Positions 56,565 to 64,000 of a stretch of DNA of 64,000 bases are shown piece after piece. The translations under genes and the position numbers were made by a program. Every line of letters starts with the position of its first letter. The stretch's first letter is position 1. The DNA comes from Mercurialis annua (lineage: Eukaryota > Streptophyta > Magnoliopsida > Malpighiales > Euphorbiaceae): the NCBI RefSeq assembly GCF_937616625.2, contig NC_065577.1, forward strand, positions 20,163,501-20,227,500. Direction: 5' to 3'. The notes beneath the pieces are model-generated. The model saw only the letters and a program-made list of their open reading frames with translations. It did not search any database and was not told where the DNA came from.

Positions 56565-59500
56565 GAAACAAATCCAAACGTTTCACCTTTTTAGCGATTT
56601 AAGTCAAACGTTTACACACGTTACGAAACAAATCCACGCGTTTCACCTTTTTTGCAATTTAAGCCAAACGTTTATAAAAGTTACAAAATAAATCCAAACG
56701 TTTTACCTTTTAAGCGATTTATGCCAAACGTTTATAAATGTTACGAAACAAATCCAAAAGTTTCCCCATTTTAGCAATTTAAGCCAAACGTTTTAAACGT
56801 TAGAAAACAAATCTAAACGTTTAACCATTTTAGAGATTTAAGTCAAAAGTTTACAAACGTTACAAATCAAATCCAAACGTTTTACCTTTTTAGCGATTAA
56901 ATCCAAAAGTTAAAAAACGTTACGAAACAAATCCAAACGTTTTACCTTTTTAGCGATTTAAGCGAAATGTTTACAGCGTTACGAAAACAAATCCAAACGT
57001 TTCCCCATTTTAGCGATTTAAGCAAAACGTTTACAAACGCTAAGAAACAAATCCAAACGTTTACCCTTTTTAGCAATGCCAAACGTTTACAAACGTTACG
57101 AAACACATCCAAACGTTTTCCCATTTTAGTAATTTAAGCCAAACGTTTACAAACGTTAGGAATCAAAACAAAACGTTTAAAACGTTACTAAACAAATCCA
57201 AAGGTTTCACATTTTTAGCGATTTAAACCAACCGTTTACAAATGTTACAGAACAAAACCAAACGTTTCACATTTTTAGCGATTTAAGCCAAACGTTTACT
57301 AATGTACAAAACAAATCCAATTGTTTCACCTTTTTAGCGATTTAAGCCAAATGTTTACAAATTTACAAAACAAATTCAAGTGTTTCACCTTTTTAGCAAT
57401 TTAAGCCAAACGTTTACAAACGTTATAAAACAATTCCATACGTTTCACCTTTTTAGCGATTTAAACCAAACGTTTACAAACGTAAGAAAAGAAAACCAAA
57501 CATTTCACCATTTTAGCGATATAAGCCAAATGTTTACAACCATTACGAAACAAAACCAAGCCTTTCAACTTTTTAGCAATTGATGCCAAATGTTTACGAA
57601 CGTTACTAAACAAATTCAAACATTTCCCAATTTTAGTGATTTAAGCCAAACGTTTACAAACGATACGAAACAAAATCAAACGTTTACAAATGTTACGAAA
57701 ACAATCGAAACATTTACAAACGTGACAAAATTAATCCAAACGTTTCCCCATTTTAGCGATTTAAGCCAAAAATTTACAAACGTTACGAAACAAATCCAAA
57801 CGTTTCACCTTTTTAGAGATTCAAGCCAAACATATACAAACGTTGCGAAACAAATCCAAACGTTACACATTTTTAGCGTTTTAAGCCAATTGTTTACAAA
57901 CGTTACGAAACAAATCCAAACGTTTCTTCTTTTTTGCGATTGAAGCCAAACATTTAGAAACGTAACGAAACAAATCCAAGCGTTTCACCTTTTTTGCAAT
58001 TTAAGCCAAACGTTTACAAACGTTACGAAACAAATCCAAACGTTTCACCTTTTATGCGATTTATGCCAAACATTTACAAATGTTACAAAACAAATCCAAA
58101 GGTTTCCCCATTTTAGCAATTTAAGCCAAACGTATTAAACGTTACAAAAAAATACAAATGTTTAACCTTTCCAGAGATTTAAGTCAAACGTTTACAAACG
58201 TTTCCCCTTTTTAGCGATTGAAGCCAAACGTTTACAAACGGTACGAAACAAATCCAAACATTTCACCTTTTTAGCGATTTGAGCCAAATGTTTACAAACG
58301 TTATGAAACAAATCCAAACGTTTCCCCATTTTAGCGATTTAAGCCAAACGTTTACAAATGTTATGAAACAAATTCAAAGGTTTTTCCATTTTAACAATTT
58401 AAGCTAAACGTTTACAAACGTTGCGAAACAAATCTAAATGTTTTACCTTTTTAGTGATTTATGCAAAAAGTTTACAAACGTTACGGAACAAAAAAAAACG
58501 TTTAAAATGTTACGAAACAAATCCAAAGGTTTCACATTTTTAACGATTTAAACCAACCATTTACAAACGTTACGGAAGAAAACCAAACATTTCACATTTT
58601 TAGCGATTTAAGCCAAACGTTTACAAATGTACGAAACAAATCCAAGTGTTTCACCTTTTTAGCGATTTAAGCCAAATGGTTACAAACTTTACGAAACAAA
58701 TCCAAGCGTTTCACCTTTTTAGCAATTTAAGCCAAACGTTTACAAATGTTACGAAACAATTCCAAAAGTTTCACATTTTTAGCGATTTAAGCCAAACGTT
58801 TACAAACATAACGAAACAAAACCAAATGTTTCACTTTTTAGCGATACAAGCCGAATGTTTAAAACGTTACAAAATAAATCTAAATGTATACAAACATTAC
58901 GGAACAAAAACAAACGTTTAACATTTTTAGCAATTTAAGACAAACGTTTACAAACGTTATGAAACAAATCCAAATGTTTCACCTTTTTAGCGATAGATGC
59001 CAAACATTTACAAACATTACGACACAAATCCAAACGTTTCCCCATTTTAGTGATTTATGCCTAACATCTATAAACGTTACGAAACAAATCCAAACGTTTA
59101 CAAACGTTACGAAACAAACCCAAACGTTTCCCCATTTTAGCAATTTAAGCCAAACGTTTACTAACGTTACGAAACAAATCCAAGCGTTTCACCTTTTTAG
59201 CGATTTAAGCCAAATGTTTACAAACGTTACGAAACAAATCCAAACGTTTCCCCAGTTAAGAAATTTAAGCCAAACGTTTACAAACGTTACGAAACAAATC
59301 CAAAAGTTTCACCTTTTTAGCAATGCAAAACGTTACGAAACAAATCCAAACGTCTTACCATTATAGAAATTTAAGCAAAACGTTTACAAACGTTGCGAAA
59401 CAAATCTAAATGTTTTACCTTTTTAGCGATTTATGCAAAACGTTTACAATCGTTACGAATAAAAAAAACGTTTAAAACGTTACGAAACAAATCCAAAGAT

Positions 59501-62500
59501 TTCACATTTTTAGCGATTTAAACCAAACGTTTACAAACGTTACGGAACAAAAACAAACGTATTATATTTTTAGCGATTTAAGCCAAACGTTACAAATCCA
59601 AGTGTTTCACCTTTTTAGCGATTTAAGCCCAATGTTTACAAACTTTACGAAACAAATCCAAGCGTTTCACCTTTTTAGCAATTTAAGCCAAACGTTTACA
59701 AACGTTACGAAACAATTCCAAACGTTTCACCTTTTTAACGATTTAAACCAAACGTTTATAAACGTAATGAAACAAAACAAAACATTTCACCTTTTTAGCG
59801 ATATAAGCCAAATGTTTACAAGCATTACGAAACAAAACCAAGTGTTTCAACTTTTTAGCAATTGATGCCAAATGTTTACGAACGTTACTAAACAAATTCA
59901 AACGTCTACAAACGAGACGAAACAAAACCAAACGTTTACAAATGTTACGAAACAAATCGAAACGTTTACAAACGTTAAGAAATAATTCCAAACTTTTCCC
60001 CATTTTAAAATTTAGCGATTTAAGCCAAACATTTACAAACGTTACGAAACAAATCCAAATGTTTCACCTTTTTAGAGATTCAAACTAAACATATGCAAAT
60101 GTTGCGAAACAAATCCAAACGTTTCACATTTTTAGCGTGTTAAGCCAAATGTTTACAAACGTTACGAAACAAATCCTAACGTTTCTCCTTTTTTGCGATT
60201 GAAGCCAAACGCTTAGAAACATTACGAAACAAATCCAAGCGTTTCACATTTTTTGCAATTTAAGCCAAACGTTTACAAACGTTACGAAACAAATCCAAAC
60301 GTTTCACCTTTTATGCGATTTATGCAAAACGTTTACAAATGTTACAAAACAAATCCAAAGGTTTCCCCATTTTAGCAATTTAAGCCAAACGTATTAAACT
60401 TTAGAAAACAAATCCAAATGTTTAACCTTTTCAGAGATTTAAGTCAAACGTTTACAAACCTTACAAAACAAATCTAAACGTTTCCCCTTTTTAGCGATTG
60501 AAGCCAAACGTTTACAAACGTTACGAAACAAATCCAAACGTTTTACCTTTTTAGCGATTTGAGCCAAATGTTTACAAACATTATGAAACAAATCCAAACG
60601 TTTCCCCATTTTAGCGATTTAAGCCAAACGTTTACAAACGTTACGAAACAAATTCAAACGTTTTTCCATTTTAACAATTTAAGCTAAACGTTTACAAACG
60701 TTGCGAAACAAATCTAAATGTTTTACCTTTTTAGTGATTTATGCAAAAAGTTTACAAACGTTACGAAACAAAAAAAAAAACGTTTAAAATGTTACGAAAC
60801 AAATCCAAAGGTTTCACATTTTTAGCGATTTAAACCAACCATTTACAAACGTTACGGAACAAAACCAAACGTTTCACATTTTTAGCGATTTAAGCCAAAC
60901 GTTTACAAATGTACGAAACAAATCCAAGTGTTTCACCTTTTTAGCGATTTAAGCCAAATGGTTACAAACTTTACGAAACAAATCCAAGCGTTTCACCTTT
61001 TTAGAAATTTAAGCCAAACGTTTACAAATGTTACGAAACAATTCCAAAGTTTCACCTTTTTAGCGATTTAAGCCAAACGTTTACAGACATAACGAAACAA
61101 AACCAAATGTTTCACTTTTTAGCGATACAAGCCGAATGTTTAAAACGTTACGAAATAAATCCAAACGTATACAAACATTACGGAACAAAAACAAACGTTT
61201 AACATTTTTAGCAATTTAAGCCAAACGTTTACAAACGTTACGAAACAAATCCAAATGTTTCACCTTTTTAGAGATTGATGCCAAACATTTACAAACATTA
61301 CGACACAAATCCAAACATTTCCCCATTTTAGTGATTTAAGCCAAACATCTATAAATGTTACGAAACAAATCCAAACGTTACGAAACAAAGTCAAACGTCT
61401 CCCCATTTTAGCAATTTAAGCCAAACGTTTACAAGCGTTGAGAAAAAAATCCAAGCGTTTCACCTTTATAGCAATTTAAGCCAAACGTGTAGAAACGTTA
61501 CGAAACTAATCCAAACGTTTCCCCATTTTAACGCATACAAACGTTAGGAAACAAATCTAAACGTTTCACTCTTTTAGAGATTGAAGCCAAATGTTTATAA
61601 ACGTTACGAAACAAATTAAAACATTTCACATTTTAGCGTTTAAAGCCAAATATTTATAAACATTATGAAACAAATCCAAACGTTTCACCTTTTTAGCGGT
61701 TTAAGCCAAACGTTTACAAACGTTACGAAACAAATCCAAGCGTTTCACCTTTTTAGCATTTCAAGCCAAATGTTTACAAACATTACGAAACTAATCCAAA
61801 CGTTTCCCCATCTTAGCAATTTAAGCCAAATGTTTTAAATGTTAGAAAATAAATCCAAATGTTTAACCGTTTTTGAGATTTAAGTCAAACATTTACAAAT
61901 GTAAACAAATCCAAACGTTTCACCTTTTTAGCGATTGAAGCCAAACGTTTACAAACGTTGCAAAACAAATCCAAGTGTTTCATCTTTCTAGCGATTTAAG
62001 CCAAATGTTTACAAACGTTACGAAACAAATCCAAACGTTTCCCCATTTTAGCAATTTAAGCCAAACGTTTACAAACGTTACGAAACAAATCCAAAAGTTT
62101 CACCTTTTTAGCAATGCAAAATGTTACGAAACAAATCTAAACGTCTTCCCTTTTTAGCGATTGAAGCCAAACGTTTACAAACGTTACGAAACAAATCCAA
62201 GCGTTTCACCTTTTTAGCGATTGAATCCAAACGTTTACAAACGTTGTGAAACAAATCCAAACGTTTCACCTTTTTTAGCAATTTAAGCAAAACGTTTACA
62301 AACGTTGCGAAACAGATCTAAATGTTTTATCTTTTTAGCGATTTATGCAAAACGTTTACAAATGTTACGAAACAAAAAAAAACGTTTAAAACGTTATGAA
62401 ACAAATCCAAAGGTTTCACATTTTTAGCGCATTAAAAAAACCGTTTACAAACGTTATTGAACAAAACCAAACGTTTCGCATTTTTAGCTATTTAAGCCAA

Positions 62501-64000
62501 ACGTTACAAATCCAAGTGTTTCACCTTTTTAGCGATTTAAGTCAAATGTTTACAAAGTTTACGAAACAAATCCAAGCGTTTCACCTTTTTAGCAATTTAA
62601 GCCAAAAGTTTACAAAAGATACGAAACAATTCCAAACGTTTCACTTTTTTAGCGATTTAAGCCAAACGTTTACAAACATAACGAAACAAAACCAAACGTT
62701 TCACCTTTTTAGCAATATAAGCCAAATGTTTAAAACGTTACGAAATAAATCCAAACGTATAAAAACATTTCGGAACAAAAACAAACGTTTCACATTTTTA
62801 GCAATTTAAACCAAACGTTTAAAAATGTTACGAAACAAATCCAAATGTTTCACCTTTTTAGCAATTGATGCCAAACGTTTACAAACGTTACAAAACAAAT
62901 TCAAACGTTTCCCCATTTTAGTGATTTAAGCCTAACGTTTATAAACGTAACGAAACAAATCCAAACGTTTACAAACGTTACGAAACAAAGCCAAATGTTT
63001 CCGCATTTTAGCGATTTAAGCCAAACATATACAAATGTTGAGAAACAAATCCAAATGTTTCACCTTTCTAACGATTTAAGCAATACGGTTACAAACGTTA
63101 CGAAATAGATCCAAACATTTTCCCATTTTAGCGATATAAGCCAAATGTTTACAAACGTTACGAAACAATTCCAAACGTTTCACCTTTTTAGCGATTGAAG
63201 CCAAAGGTTTATAAATGTTATGAAACAAATCAAAACGTTTCACGTTTTTAGCGATTTAAGCCAAATATCTATAAATGTTACGAAACAAATCTAGACGTTT
63301 CCCCTTTTTAGCAATTTAAGCCAAACATTTACAAACGTTACGAAAATAATCCAAACGTTTCACCTTTTTAGCAATTTAAGCCAAACGTTTACAAACGTTG
63401 CGAAACTAATCCAAACGTTTACCCATTTTAGCGATTTAAGCCAAACGCTTACAACGTTCCAAAAGACATTCAAACGTTTCGCCTTTTTAGCAATTTAAGC
63501 CTAACGTGTACAAACGTTACGAAACAATTCCAAATGTTTCTCCTTTTTAGCGATTTAAACCAAACGTTTACAAACGTAGCGAAACAAAACCAAACGTTTC
63601 ACCTTTTCAGCAAAATAAGCCAAATGTTTAAAACGTTACGAAAAAAATCCAAACGTATACAAACATTACGGAACAAAAACAAACGTTCCATATTTTTAGC
63701 AATTTAGGCCAAAGTTTACAAACGTTACGAAACGAATCCAAATGTTTCACCTTTTAAGCGATATATGCCAAACGTTTACAAACGTTGCGAAATAGATCTA
63801 AATGTTTTATCTTTTTAGCGATTTATGCAAAACGTTTACAAATGTTACGAAACAAAAAAAACGTTTAAAACGTTATGAAACAAATCCAAAGGTTTCACAT
63901 TTTTAGCGCATTAAACCAACCGTTTACAAACGTTATTGAACAAAACCAAACGTTTCGCATTTTTAGCTATTTAAGCCAAACGTTACAAATCCAAGTGTTT
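56565..64000 (+). repeat. 60-bp satellite, array 4 (about 124 monomers), continues past the window
   Basis: Same monomer. 58201-59000 is repeated at 60481-61280 with an offset of 2280 bp (38 monomers), and 62301-62520 at 63781-64000 with an offset of 1480 bp, showing recent block duplication. No gene. Confidence 0.97.

Noticed and set aside
19302..64000. Centromeric identity of the satellite
   Set aside because: Array size and embedded Ty3/gypsy elements would fit, but no centromere-specific feature can be read from sequence alone and no CRM-type element is seen.

Overview
This is plant nuclear DNA made almost wholly of repeats; I find no host gene in 64 kb. The grounds for calling it a flowering plant are: Ty3/gypsy retrotransposons whose primer binding site is TGGTATCAGAGC (initiator Met tRNA type); a Tat-lineage Ty3/gypsy element with two RNase H domains and an antisense extra gene; a CACTA (En/Spm) DNA transposon with a TNP2-type transposase; and long AT-rich arrays of a 60-bp satellite. 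The species cannot be told from the sequence. The setting looks like a heterochromatic satellite block invaded by transposons.

Layout. (1) 1-16205: Ty3/gypsy element 'copy A' on the + strand, probably Tekay/Del-like. It enters the window in the middle of its 5' LTR and runs through PBS, gag, protease and part of reverse transcriptase. Its LTR is split by a complete 11.6-kb Tat/Retand-like element (1732-13296, coding on the - strand) with a perfect 5-bp target duplication. (2) 16206-19301: 5' part of a CACTA transposon on the - strand, fused directly to the broken RT of copy A and ending in a recognisable CACTA terminus at 19301. (3) 19302-26443: satellite array 1. (4) 26444-34522: a - strand LTR and a + strand LTR facing each other, the second followed by 'copy B', a close sister of copy A that reaches into integrase before it is cut off. 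(5) 34523-40958: satellite array 2. (6) 40959-46540: a second, related LTR family on the - strand (3' LTR, polypurine tract and an unrecognisable AT-rich interior). (7) 46541-53429: satellite array 3. (8) 53430-56559: a complete 3.13-kb solo LTR of the copy A/B superfamily with a 5-bp target duplication. (9) 56560-64000: satellite array 4, running off the window.

The satellite fills about 28 kb, near 465 monomers. Each consensus monomer carries three ACGT palindromes spaced 10, 20 and 30 bp apart, and most variation between monomers falls on its five CpG sites, as expected from methylation and deamination. Longer segments of 1.5-6 kb are duplicated within and between arrays.

The most notable item is the antisense gene of the Tat element (3537-5898, + strand). 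It can be read as one uninterrupted 716-codon frame through two phase-consistent introns, while gag and pol on the opposite strand of the same element are broken many times. Copies A and B also share several disabling lesions in gag, so they descend from one already defective element or from a duplication. Domain and lineage names are read by eye and have not been tested by any search.
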